A DNA stretch of 64,000 nt, taken from contig NZ_JABBNC010000048.1 of the NCBI RefSeq assembly GCF_012933445.1, positions 1-64,000 on the forward strand, written 5' to 3'. The DNA comes from Actinoplanes sp. TBRC 11911. Lineage in GTDB: Bacteria; Actinomycetota; Actinomycetes; Mycobacteriales; Micromonosporaceae. Below are positions 34,739 through 43,070 of the stretch, in pieces; positions within the stretch are counted from its first letter, which is position 1; each line of letters starts with the position of its first letter. A program made the translations under genes and the position numbers. Under the pieces are notes generated by a model that ran no database searches, was not told the origin of the DNA, and saw nothing but the letters and a program-made list of their open reading frames with translations.

Positions 34739-36655
34739 GTGAGCACCGAAACCACCCTGCGGACGTGGTTGATGGCCGAGCCCGCCGAACCCGCGCCGCA
34801 CAACGCCACGGAGCGGGGCCGTGGACACCCGTGGTGGAAAGTGATGTGCCTGACCGGTGTGGACTACTTCTCCACGCTCGGCTATCAACCCGGCATCGCC
34901 GCGCTGGTCGCCGGTGTGCTGTCCCCCGTCGCGACCGTGGTGCTGATCCTCGTCACGTTGTTCGGCGCGCTGCCGGTCTATCGGCGGGTCGCCGTCGAAA
35001 GCCCGCACGGGGAAGGATCGATCGCGATCCTGGTGCGCCGACTGACGTACTGGCGAGGCAAGCTCGTCGTCCTCGCCTTACTCGGATTCGCTGCCACCGA
35101 CTTCATGATCACGATGACGTTGTCCACCGCGGACGCGACCGAGCACCTGGACGACAACCCGTACTGGCCCACCTCGCTGCAGGGCCATCAGGTGATCGTC
35201 ACGCTGGGATTGCTGGCCCTGCTCGGCGCGGTCTTCCTGCGTGGATTCCGCGCCGCCATGGGGATCGCGGTGGTGCTGGTCGGCGCCTATCTGGCATTGA
35301 ACGCGGTGGTCATCGCGGACGGACTCACAGTGATTGTGACCCACCCGAGGACGGTCGCCGGCTGGGGAACGGCGCTGATCAGCCAACATGGTGATCCCTT
35401 CCTGACGGCGGGCGCCGCCCTGGTGATCTTCCCTAAGCTGGCCCTTGGGCTGTCCGGCTTCGAGACCGGGGTGGCGGTCATGCCGCAGATCCGCGGGGAC
35501 GCGACCGACACCGAGGAACGCCCGGCCGGGCGAATCCGCGGCGCCCGGCGACTGCTCACCACCGCTGCCCTGGTCATGAGCGGCTTCCTGCTGACCAGCA
35601 GCGTCGTGACCACGATGCTGATCCCACCGGCGGCACTTCAAGCGGGCGGCCCGGCGAGCGGCCGGGCGCTGGCCTATCTGGCCCACGAGAATCTGGGGCC
35701 GGTATTCGGAACCGCCTACGACGCCGTCACCATCGCGATTCTCTGGTTCGCGGGCGCGTCAGCGCTGGCCGGTCTACTCAACCTGATCCCTCGCTACCTG
35801 CCCCGATACGGCATGGCCCCGGAATGGGCCCGTGCGACGCGGCCGCTGGTGCTCGTGTTGACCGGAGTCGCTGCTTTGGTGACGGTTTTGTTCCGGGCGG
35901 ACGTGAACGCGCAAGGCGGCGCGTACGCGACTGGCGTACTCGTGCTGATCACTTCGGCGGCGGCCGCGGTGACCCTGGTGCAGGCGCACCACCGGCGTCG
36001 CGGTCCCACCATCGCGTTCGCCGCGATCACCTCGGTCTTCGGCTATACGACCGTCGTCAACGTGGTCGAGCGGCCGGATGGGGTGAAAATCGGTGGGTGC
36101 TTCATCGGCGCCATCTTGCTGGTGTCGCTGATCTCGCGGATCCACCGCTCGCTCGACCTGCGGGTGACGCGCGTCGAACTGGATCCGGTCGCCGACGGGT
36201 TCGTCCGCGAGTGCTCACGCCGCACGCTACGTCTGATCGCCCATGAGGCGAAGACGAGCAGCGAAGCAGAATACCGCTCGCTGCTCAACCGCACCGTGCA
36301 GGACAACGACCTGCCGGATGCGGGCGACGTCGTCTTCGTCGAAGTAACCGTCGCCGATCCGTCCGATTTCGAGGACGAGTTGCTGGTGCACGGCATCGTC
36401 CGACACCACCGATACCGGGTGCTGACTCTGGAGAGCTCCGCGGTGCCGAACGCGCTCGCCGCGCTGCTCATCCACATTCGGGACCGCACCGGCCACCGGC
36501 CGCACGTCTACTTCCGGTGGAGCGAGGACAACCCAGCTCTCAACTATCTGCGTTATTTGTTCTTCGGCCACGGCGAGGTAGCGCCCGTGACTCGGGAGAT
36601 CCTGCGCCGCCACGTGCCCGACCGGGGTCTGCGTCCGCACGTGCATGCCGGCTGA
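34739..36655 (+). CDS. APC-superfamily permease with cytoplasmic C-terminal domain
   Basis: A 638-aa protein with about 12 membrane helices between residues 35 and 460 (starting GVDYFSTLGYQPGIAALVAG), then a soluble C-terminal region of about 170 residues. It resembles amino-acid/polyamine/organocation permeases; substrate unknown. GTG 34739 (VSTETTLRTWL) is preferred because the ATG-like start at 34694 lies inside the regulatory box. A role in uptake or pH balance in dormancy is speculation. Confidence 0.82.
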   Translation: MSTETTLRTWLMAEPAEPAPHNATERGRGHPWWKVMCLTGVDYFSTLGYQPGIAALVAGVLSPVATVVLILVTLFGALPVYRRVAVESPHGEGSIAILVRRLTYWRGKLVVLALLGFAATDFMITMTLSTADATEHLDDNPYWPTSLQGHQVIVTLGLLALLGAVFLRGFRAAMGIAVVLVGAYLALNAVVIADGLTVIVTHPRTVAGWGTALISQHGDPFLTAGAALVIFPKLALGLSGFETGVAVMPQIRGDATDTEERPAGRIRGARRLLTTAALVMSGFLLTSSVVTTMLIPPAALQAGGPASGRALAYLAHENLGPVFGTAYDAVTIAILWFAGASALAGLLNLIPRYLPRYGMAPEWARATRPLVLVLTGVAALVTVLFRADVNAQGGAYATGVLVLITSAAAAVTLVQAHHRRRGPTIAFAAITSVFGYTTVVNVVERPDGVKIGGCFIGAILLVSLISRIHRSLDLRVTRVELDPVADGFVRECSRRTLRLIAHEAKTSSEAEYRSLLNRTVQDNDLPDAGDVVFVEVTVADPSDFEDELLVHGIVRHHRYRVLTLESSAVPNALAALLIHIRDRTGHRPHVYFRWSEDNPALNYLRYLFFGHGEVAPVTREILRRHVPDRGLRPHVHAG

Positions 36656-36665
36656 CCGGCAAGAA

Positions 36666-36681
36666 CGGGTCTTTCGCCTCG
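36666..36681. promoter_or_regulatory. Weak DevR/DosR-type box before SHOCT / P-type ATPase
   Basis: CGGGTCTTTCGCCTCG resembles the box at 51258 (AGGGTCTTTCGGCCTT) but has a poor right arm. It ends 59 bp before the SHOCT gene. Confidence 0.4.
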
Positions 36682-36740
36682 TGCCGGACCGCTCCCGGAT
36701 GTCACACGCTCAAAGCGGGACGCTAGGAAGGAGCGAAGCC

Positions 36741-36974
36741 ATGTTGTACGGATCCGGCACCGGAATGAGCGCGATCTGGGCGCTGGTCATCTTCGCCATC
36801 GTGCTGCCCACCATGCTGTTGTCCGTCGCGTTGATCATGGCGCATTTCCGCCAGCCGTCATCGCCGCCGGGATCGGATGTCGAGCGGGTGCTGGCGGACC
36901 GTTTCGCCCGGGGCGAGATCGACTCGGAAGAGTACGAACGGCGTCTGGCCACGTTGCGGTCGACACGGCGCTGA
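36741..36974 (+). CDS. Small SHOCT-domain membrane protein
   Basis: A 77-aa protein. An N-terminal membrane helix (about 10-35) is followed by a short C-terminal SHOCT motif, VLADRFARGEIDSEEYERRLATLR. SHOCT tails often recruit proteins to the membrane. Start after AAGGAGCG. The stop is one base from the ATPase ATG, so the pair is translationally linked and it may be an accessory peptide of that pump. Confidence 0.82.
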   Translation: MLYGSGTGMSAIWALVIFAIVLPTMLLSVALIMAHFRQPSSPPGSDVERVLADRFARGEIDSEEYERRLATLRSTRR

Positions 36975-36975
36975 G

Positions 36976-39396
36976 ATGTCCACCGTCTTCGCGGATCCAG
37001 CCGGGCTGACCTCGGCCGAGGCTGCCGCGCGGCTGGAGAAGTACGGCCCTAACGTGGTCGCCACCCCGACACGACGGCACCTTGCCGCCCGCGTCGCTCA
37101 TGAGCTGACCGACCCCCTCGTCGCTCTGCTCCTCGCCGCGGCCGTGGTGACCAGCGTACTGCGCGACCTGCCGGACACGGCGATCATTGCGCTGGTCATC
37201 GTGGTCAACACGGTCATCGGCGTCGTGCAGGAGGTACGCGCGGACGCGGCCATCGCAGCACTGGACAAGCTCGCCGCCCCAACCGTCCGGGTGGTGCGCG
37301 ACGGTCACGACCTGATCGTGCCGGCCGCGACACTTGTCCAGCGTGATTTCGTACGCCTCGAGGCCGGCGACGTCGTCCCCGCCGACCTATGCCTGACCAA
37401 GGCAAACCGCGCCACCTTCGACGAATCCGCATTGACTGGCGAGTCGGTGCCGGTCGCCCGCGAGGCGGGTGACGAGGCCGGATCGGGCACCGTGCTCGTC
37501 GCCGGACGGGCCGCGGGCGTCGTGGTGCGCATCGGCCCGGCAAGCTCGCTGGGCCGTATCACCGATCTGGTATCCCACACCAAATCCGCGTCGACACCCC
37601 TCCAGAACCGCATCGCCCAGCTGAGCCGCATTTTGGGCGTCGCAGCGGTCGCCGTCTCAGGCATCGTCTTCGCGCTCGGTGTGTTGTCCGGCCAGCCCCT
37701 GGTGCGCATGGCGATCACCGCAGTCAGCCTGGTCGTCGCCGCGGTTCCGGAAAGCTTACCGGCCGTGGTGACACTCGCCTTGGCGCTGGGCGCTCGCCGG
37801 ATGGCCCGGGCCCGGGCGATCCCGCGCCGCTTGCATGCGGTCGAAACGCTCGGGTCGGTCACGGTGATCGCCTCGGACAAGACCGGAACGCTCACCGAGA
37901 ACAGGATGTCGGTCCAGCTGGCCGTCACGCCTGATGGCACCTGGTATTCCGTTACCGGCCGTGGATACTCGCCGGAGGGTGAGATCCGGCCGGAGCCGGG
38001 TGATGACGTTCGCGACCTCGCGCGGGCCGCGCTTCTGTGCAACGACGCCGATCTGATCCCACCGCGAACCGCAGACGCAGAGTGGACGGCTGCCGGCGAC
38101 CCGATGGAGGCCGCCCTCGTCACGTTCGCGCGGCGCTGCGGACTCGACGCGGCCGCCGAGCGCGCGGCGGCGCCCCGCATCGCGGAGCAGCCCTTCGATC
38201 AGTCCACGAGGCGCATGACGAGCGTGCACCGGCGACACGACGGCAGCCGTCTGACGGTTGTCAAAGGCGCTCCGGAAGCTGTCTTGGACGGTGAGCTACT
38301 CACCACGGCGGGCGCGATGGCCGAGCAGGGATTGCGGGTGCTGGCCGTGACAGAATCGGGCCGCCCGGCCGGGCTGCTGGGTATCGGCGACCCGTTGCGT
38401 GATAACGCCGTGGCCACCGCGCGGGCGTTTGAACGCTCCGGCGTGCGGCTGCTGCTGATCACCGGAGATCACCCCGCGACCGCCGCGGCCATCGGGTCCC
38501 GGCTCGGCATCATGCGGCCGTCGGACCATGTCGCCACTGACCCCTCGACCGATGATGCCCGGGTGTACGCACGCATTCGGCCGGAGCAAAAGCTGGACAT
38601 CGTGGCCGCGCTGCAGCAACGCGGCGAGGTGGTGGCGATGACCGGCGACGGCGTGAACGACGCCCCTGCCTTGCGCCGGGCGGACATCGGCGTCGCCATG
38701 GGCGGTGGCACGGAGGTCGCCCGGCAGGCGGCGGATCTGATTCTGGTCGACGACAACCTGGACACGGTGGCCACGGCGATCGGCGAAGGCCGGCGCATTT
38801 ACGACAACATCCGGCGGTTCCTGCGCTACGGCTTGTCCGGCGGGGTCGCCGAGCTCATCGTCATGCTGGGCGGCCCACTGCTCGGCATGCCCCTCGCCCT
38901 GCTGCCCGCTCAGCTGCTCTGGGTCAACCTGCTCACCCACGGGGTCCCGGGCGTGGCCCTCGGCGCCGAACCGGCCGAGGCCGACGTGTTGGACCGCCGG
39001 CCACGCTCGCCCCAGGAGTCCGTACTTGGCGGCGGCTTGCTGGCCGGGGTGCTTGGCGGCGGGCTGTGCGTAGCAGCGGTGACGCTCGCCGCCGGGGTAT
39101 TCGCGAGTCAGACCGGCCGCCCATGGCAGTCGATCATGTTCGTGGTGCTCGGGCTCGCGCAGCTCGGCGTCGCGCTCGCCGTACGGGCCAAGCCTGCACC
39201 CGGCGTTAGCCGTAATCGCTGGCTTCTGGCCGCCGTTTCGTTGTCCGCCGCGCTGCAAGTGGCCGGCGCGCAGCTGGCACCCCTGCAGACGCTTTTAGGC
39301 ACGCGGGCGCTGACCGGCTCGGAGCTGATCGGGTGCGCCTTAATCGCGATCGTCCCCGGGCTGCTGCTGCGCGTTGTTCGCCGTGGGCGAGCCTGA
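36976..39396 (+). CDS. P2-type cation ATPase (CtpF-like)
   Basis: An 806-aa P-type ATPase with an N-terminal cation-ATPase domain, LTGESVP in the actuator, the M4 motif VPESLP, phosphorylation site SDKTGTLTEN, and hinge GDGVNDAPALRRADIGVAMG. The PESLP motif and overall layout resemble Ca2+/Mn2+-type pumps; mycobacterial CtpF (Rv1997) is a DosR-regulated relative. It is shorter than typical Ca2+-ATPases in the nucleotide domain. Ion specificity is not visible. Confidence 0.9.
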   Translation: MSTVFADPAGLTSAEAAARLEKYGPNVVATPTRRHLAARVAHELTDPLVALLLAAAVVTSVLRDLPDTAIIALVIVVNTVIGVVQEVRADAAIAALDKLAAPTVRVVRDGHDLIVPAATLVQRDFVRLEAGDVVPADLCLTKANRATFDESALTGESVPVAREAGDEAGSGTVLVAGRAAGVVVRIGPASSLGRITDLVSHTKSASTPLQNRIAQLSRILGVAAVAVSGIVFALGVLSGQPLVRMAITAVSLVVAAVPESLPAVVTLALALGARRMARARAIPRRLHAVETLGSVTVIASDKTGTLTENRMSVQLAVTPDGTWYSVTGRGYSPEGEIRPEPGDDVRDLARAALLCNDADLIPPRTADAEWTAAGDPMEAALVTFARRCGLDAAAERAAAPRIAEQPFDQSTRRMTSVHRRHDGSRLTVVKGAPEAVLDGELLTTAGAMAEQGLRVLAVTESGRPAGLLGIGDPLRDNAVATARAFERSGVRLLLITGDHPATAAAIGSRLGIMRPSDHVATDPSTDDARVYARIRPEQKLDIVAALQQRGEVVAMTGDGVNDAPALRRADIGVAMGGGTEVARQAADLILVDDNLDTVATAIGEGRRIYDNIRRFLRYGLSGGVAELIVMLGGPLLGMPLALLPAQLLWVNLLTHGVPGVALGAEPAEADVLDRRPRSPQESVLGGGLLAGVLGGGLCVAAVTLAAGVFASQTGRPWQSIMFVVLGLAQLGVALAVRAKPAPGVSRNRWLLAAVSLSAALQVAGAQLAPLQTLLGTRALTGSELIGCALIAIVPGLLLRVVRRGRA

Positions 39397-39399
39397 AGC

Positions 39400-39415
39400 C
39401 GGGACTTCCGGCCCC
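39400..39415. promoter_or_regulatory. DevR/DosR-type box upstream of GNAT/acetyl-CoA synthetase fusion
   Basis: CGGGACTTCCGGCCCC begins four bases after the ATPase stop and ends 77 bp before the next ATG. Confidence 0.72.
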
Positions 39416-39492
39416 TTCCCGTGGGACCCAACGCCTCTGCCCCGCACGCCGTGCCTGCCACACGATCGAAGTAGAGCGAAGGGAGCACCACC

Positions 39493-42153
39493 ATGACCGC
39501 GACGGTTGAGCAGCGCGATAACGAAAGCGCCGACGCACTCGCCGTCGACGGTGGCATCGTCACCATTCGGCCGGTGCGGCCGGCCGACCACGACAAACTT
39601 GTCGCTCTGTACGCCACGGCGACTCCCGACAGCCTGCGCATGCGGTTCTTCGGGATCCCCGGCTCGGGCACACTGGCCGCCGAGACCGACCGGCTATGCC
39701 GGCCGGAGACGGACCGGCACCTTGCCGTCGTCGCCCACGAAGGCGACCGCCTTGTCGGCGTCGCCTCGTGCGAACGGACCCACGAGATCGACAGGCGAGG
39801 CGAGTTCGCGGTGTTCGTCTCAGACGACGCCCGTGGCCGAGGCATCGGCACACTCCTGCTCGAACATCTTGCGGCCCGGGCCCGGCGCCGCGGGATCGCC
39901 GAACTCGTCGGCGAGGTGCTTCCCAGCAACTTCCCCATGTTGCGCGTCGCCCGCGACCTCAGCGGCCACGCCTGGTCACGGTTCGACGACGGCGTCGTGG
40001 ACGTCGGCCTCAACACCAACGGCGACGAGGACTCCGAACGAGCGGTCGATCTACGCGACCGCGCCGCCGAGCGTGCGTCGTTGGCGGCCCTTTTGAGGCC
40101 CGGCTCGGTGGCCGTCGCCGGCGCGGGACGCCATGCCGGCGGTGTCGGTCACGAAACCCTGATGGCGCTTCGCGAGTACGGATTCAAAGGCTCCCTGTAC
40201 GCGGTCAACCGCAGCGGCCTGCCGGTCGAGGGAATCACCGCGTATCGCTCGGTCGCCGATCTGCCGGCCCCGGTCGATCTTCTGGTCATCGCCGTGCCCG
40301 CCGACCAGGTCGCCGGCGTGCTCGCCGACGGCGCGACGGTGGGGGTGCGGGCCGCCGTCGTGCTCAGCGCCGGCTTCGGTGAGGACGGCCCGGACGGCCG
40401 CCGGCGCCAGCACGAACTCGTCCGGTTCGCCCGCGAGCACGGCATCCGCCTGGTCGGCCCCAACTGCCTCGGCGTACTGAACACCGATTCGCACGTACGC
40501 CTCAACGCCGGGTTCGCCCCCGCCGCACCGCCGGCCGGTGGACTTGCCGTGGCAGCGCAGTCCGGCGCGGTCGGCATCGCCCTGCTGGAGAACGCCGCCA
40601 GCTCCGGCCACGGCGTCTCGACCTTCGTCTCTCTGGGCAACAAGGCCGACGTCAGCGGCAACGACCTCATCGCCTACTGGTACGACGACCCGGCAACCGA
40701 CGCCGTCGCCCTCTACCTGGAGTCCTTCGGCAACCCGCGCAAGTTCGCCCGGACCGTACGCGCGCTGGCCCGCCGCAAGCCGGTACTCGCTCTCAAGAGC
40801 GGCCGGACGAGCGCGGGCAGAAGGGCGGGCGCCTCGCACACCGCCGCCGCTGCGGCGCCTGCCGCGACCGTGGACGCGTTGTTCGCCCAGGCTGGGGTCA
40901 TCCGTCCGGAAGGGTTGGGCGAGCTTATGGACGCCGCCCGAATGCTGACCGGTCAGCCGTTGCCAACCGGGCATCGGCTAGCGATCGTCGGCAACGCCGG
41001 CGGCCTCAATGTGCTGGCCGCCGACGCTGCGGAAGCGGACGGCGTGACCGTAGCGCCGTTGGAGCCGGCCAACCCGCTCGATCTCGGAGCCGGAGCTACG
41101 CCGGAAAAGTTTGCCGCGGCCGCCGCGGCTGTCGCCGACAGCGGCGAGGCCGACATGCTGCTGCTGGTGGTGATCGGCACCAGGACTAACTCGTCGGCCG
41201 CCATTCTGCGGGCACTCAGCCCTGTCGTCGACGCACATCCGGCCCTCGCGGTTGCGGCGGTCGTGATCGCCGCCGACCGGCCCGCGCGTCTGGGTGCCCG
41301 CCAAGTTCCCGTCTACGACCTGCCGGAACGCGCCGTACGGGCACTCGCCCACGCGGCCGGCTATGCGCGGTGGCGGCGGCAGCCGCTGGGACATCGGCCC
41401 GTGCTCCGCGACATCGACATGGAACGGGCTCGCGCCGCGGTCGATCGGGCGCTCGCCGAGGGCCACGGCTGGCAGTCCTTTGCCCGCACGGAGGAGATTC
41501 TCGGGGCGTACGGGATCAGTCTGGTCCCGACGCTCACCGCGACCTCGGCGATCGTCGCGGTCGCGGCAGCGAACCGCCTCGGCTACCCGGTTGTCCTGAA
41601 ATCCGCCGACCCCGCGCTCGTGCACAAGACCGACCGGGGTGGCGTACGGCTGGGGCTGACCGGCCCTCACGAGGTCCGTGAGGCGTTCGCCGCGGTCACC
41701 GCCGCCGGGCAGCCCGGCACCGGGGTCCTCGTGCAGCGGCAGATGACCGAGCCGGTCGAGCTGGTCGCCGGCATCGCCCACGACCCGCAGTTCGGCTCGG
41801 TCGTCCTGCTCGGACTCGGCGGCGTGCACACCGACCTGCTCGGCGACCGGGCGCTGCGCCTGGTCCCGTTGACCGACCTGGACGCCGGACGAATGTGGCG
41901 GGAACTGCGCGCCGCGCCGCTACTCACCGGATACCGAGGTGCGAAGCCGGTGAACACGGACGCCCTCGAGGACCTGGCGCTGCGGCTCGGCCAGCTCGCC
42001 GAAGACCTGCCCGAGGTCGCCGAACTCGACCTCAACCCGGTGCTCGCCGGACCCGACGGCGTGGTCGCCGTGGACGCCAAGCTCCGGCTCGCACCGATCG
42101 GCGCGGAGCCGGACCCAACACTCCGCCGGCTCAACACGGAGCCACCCTCCTGA
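39493..42153 (+). CDS. GNAT acetyltransferase fused to ADP-forming acyl-CoA synthetase
   Basis: An 886-aa protein. The N-terminal GNAT domain (about 20-175) has the acetyl-CoA loop ARGRGIGTLLLEH; a CoA-binding domain (about 195-300) and succinyl-CoA-synthetase-like domains follow (SQSGAVGIALLE; phosphohistidine candidate in GRRAGASHTAAA); an ATP-grasp domain occupies about 650-880 (VVLKSADPALVHKTDRGGV). Either a lysine acetyltransferase of the Pat type or an acetate-forming enzyme that makes ATP from acetyl-CoA. Here the GNAT part is N-terminal, opposite to E. coli PatZ. Likely co-transcribed with the following USP. Confidence 0.88.
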   Translation: MTATVEQRDNESADALAVDGGIVTIRPVRPADHDKLVALYATATPDSLRMRFFGIPGSGTLAAETDRLCRPETDRHLAVVAHEGDRLVGVASCERTHEIDRRGEFAVFVSDDARGRGIGTLLLEHLAARARRRGIAELVGEVLPSNFPMLRVARDLSGHAWSRFDDGVVDVGLNTNGDEDSERAVDLRDRAAERASLAALLRPGSVAVAGAGRHAGGVGHETLMALREYGFKGSLYAVNRSGLPVEGITAYRSVADLPAPVDLLVIAVPADQVAGVLADGATVGVRAAVVLSAGFGEDGPDGRRRQHELVRFAREHGIRLVGPNCLGVLNTDSHVRLNAGFAPAAPPAGGLAVAAQSGAVGIALLENAASSGHGVSTFVSLGNKADVSGNDLIAYWYDDPATDAVALYLESFGNPRKFARTVRALARRKPVLALKSGRTSAGRRAGASHTAAAAAPAATVDALFAQAGVIRPEGLGELMDAARMLTGQPLPTGHRLAIVGNAGGLNVLAADAAEADGVTVAPLEPANPLDLGAGATPEKFAAAAAAVADSGEADMLLLVVIGTRTNSSAAILRALSPVVDAHPALAVAAVVIAADRPARLGARQVPVYDLPERAVRALAHAAGYARWRRQPLGHRPVLRDIDMERARAAVDRALAEGHGWQSFARTEEILGAYGISLVPTLTATSAIVAVAAANRLGYPVVLKSADPALVHKTDRGGVRLGLTGPHEVREAFAAVTAAGQPGTGVLVQRQMTEPVELVAGIAHDPQFGSVVLLGLGGVHTDLLGDRALRLVPLTDLDAGRMWRELRAAPLLTGYRGAKPVNTDALEDLALRLGQLAEDLPEVAELDLNPVLAGPDGVVAVDAKLRLAPIGAEPDPTLRRLNTEPPS

Positions 42154-42167
42154 AAGGAAGCGACATC

Positions 42168-43034
42168 ATGTCCCCGAGCCCAATAGTCGTCGGCTACGAC
42201 CGATCCGTCGAAGCCAAGCTCGCTGCGGCATGGGCGCTCGACGAGGCTGCCCGTACGGGGGCCGCCGTCGAATTCCTCTACGCCTACGAATGGCCGGAAT
42301 GGCTGCCCGCCGCATCCATGGTCCCGGCGACATCCGTGTGGCCGGACACCGCAACCGACCACGCCATCAAACAAGCCCTGGACGAGGCCGTCGCGACCGC
42401 CCTCAGCACCCATCCTGACGTGCGCACGAAGATCTCGTTATTGCACAACAGCGCCGCACTCGCGCTGATTGACCGCTCGGCCCACGCCGGGCTCGTGGTT
42501 GTCGGTAGCCGCGGGCACAGCGCCGTGACGAACCTACTCGGCTCAGTCAGCACCGCCCTCACCGCACGCGCGCAATGCCCGGTGATCGTGGTGCGAGGAG
42601 AACCTTCACCCACCGCTCCCGTGGTGGTCGGCGTGGACGATTCGCCGAGCTCGCACACCGCGCTCGTCTTCGCCGCCGGAGAAGCCGCGGCTCGGAACGT
42701 CCCACTGCGCATCGTCCGCGCCTGGACGCCGGTGACCGGGCTGTGGGCCGGTACGCCCATGGAGACCCGCACCGTTCTCGAGTCCGAACGGCATGCCTTC
42801 GACGAGCTCGTGGCCACCTGGCGACAGAAGTACCCCAACCTGCCAATCACGGCCGAGGCCGTCGTCGACCACCCGGCCAACGCCCTGATCGAGGCGAGCA
42901 AGACCGCGCAGCTGCTCGTGGTGGGCACCCGGGGGCGCGGTTCCGTACGGGCCATGCTGCTTGGCTCGGTGAGCCAGCACCTGCTGCGCAACGCGGCGTG
43001 CACGGTCGCGGTCGCCCACGACCGCGAGGTCTGA
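42168..43034 (+). CDS. Universal stress protein, two Usp domains
   Basis: A 288-aa tandem USP beginning MSPSPIVVGYDRSVEAK after AAAGGAAG, 14 bases after the acyl-CoA synthetase stop. ATP signatures are VGSRGHSAVTNLLGS and VGTRGRGSVRAMLLGS. The operon partner suggests a link between protein acetylation and USP signalling: mycobacterial USPs are known substrates of a Pat-type acetyltransferase. Confidence 0.9.
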   Translation: MSPSPIVVGYDRSVEAKLAAAWALDEAARTGAAVEFLYAYEWPEWLPAASMVPATSVWPDTATDHAIKQALDEAVATALSTHPDVRTKISLLHNSAALALIDRSAHAGLVVVGSRGHSAVTNLLGSVSTALTARAQCPVIVVRGEPSPTAPVVVGVDDSPSSHTALVFAAGEAAARNVPLRIVRAWTPVTGLWAGTPMETRTVLESERHAFDELVATWRQKYPNLPITAEAVVDHPANALIEASKTAQLLVVGTRGRGSVRAMLLGSVSQHLLRNAACTVAVAHDREV

Positions 43035-43039
43035 GAAGA

Positions 43040-43068
43040 TCCCCGGAGGCATCGCCTCCGGGGACTTT
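43040..43068 (+). terminator. Rho-independent terminator
   Basis: TCCCCGGAGGC / GCCTCCGGGGA with an ATC loop, followed by CTTT; it separates the USP from the convergent ATPase gene. Confidence 0.78.
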
Positions 43069-43070
43069 CG

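Noticed and set aside
36043..36646. Minus-strand frames inside the APC permease gene
   Set aside because: No start signal and no recognisable motif; the permease frame continues through.
36666..36740. Strong promoter box before the SHOCT/ATPase pair
   Set aside because: Only a weak match was found; kept as a low-confidence site rather than a firm box.
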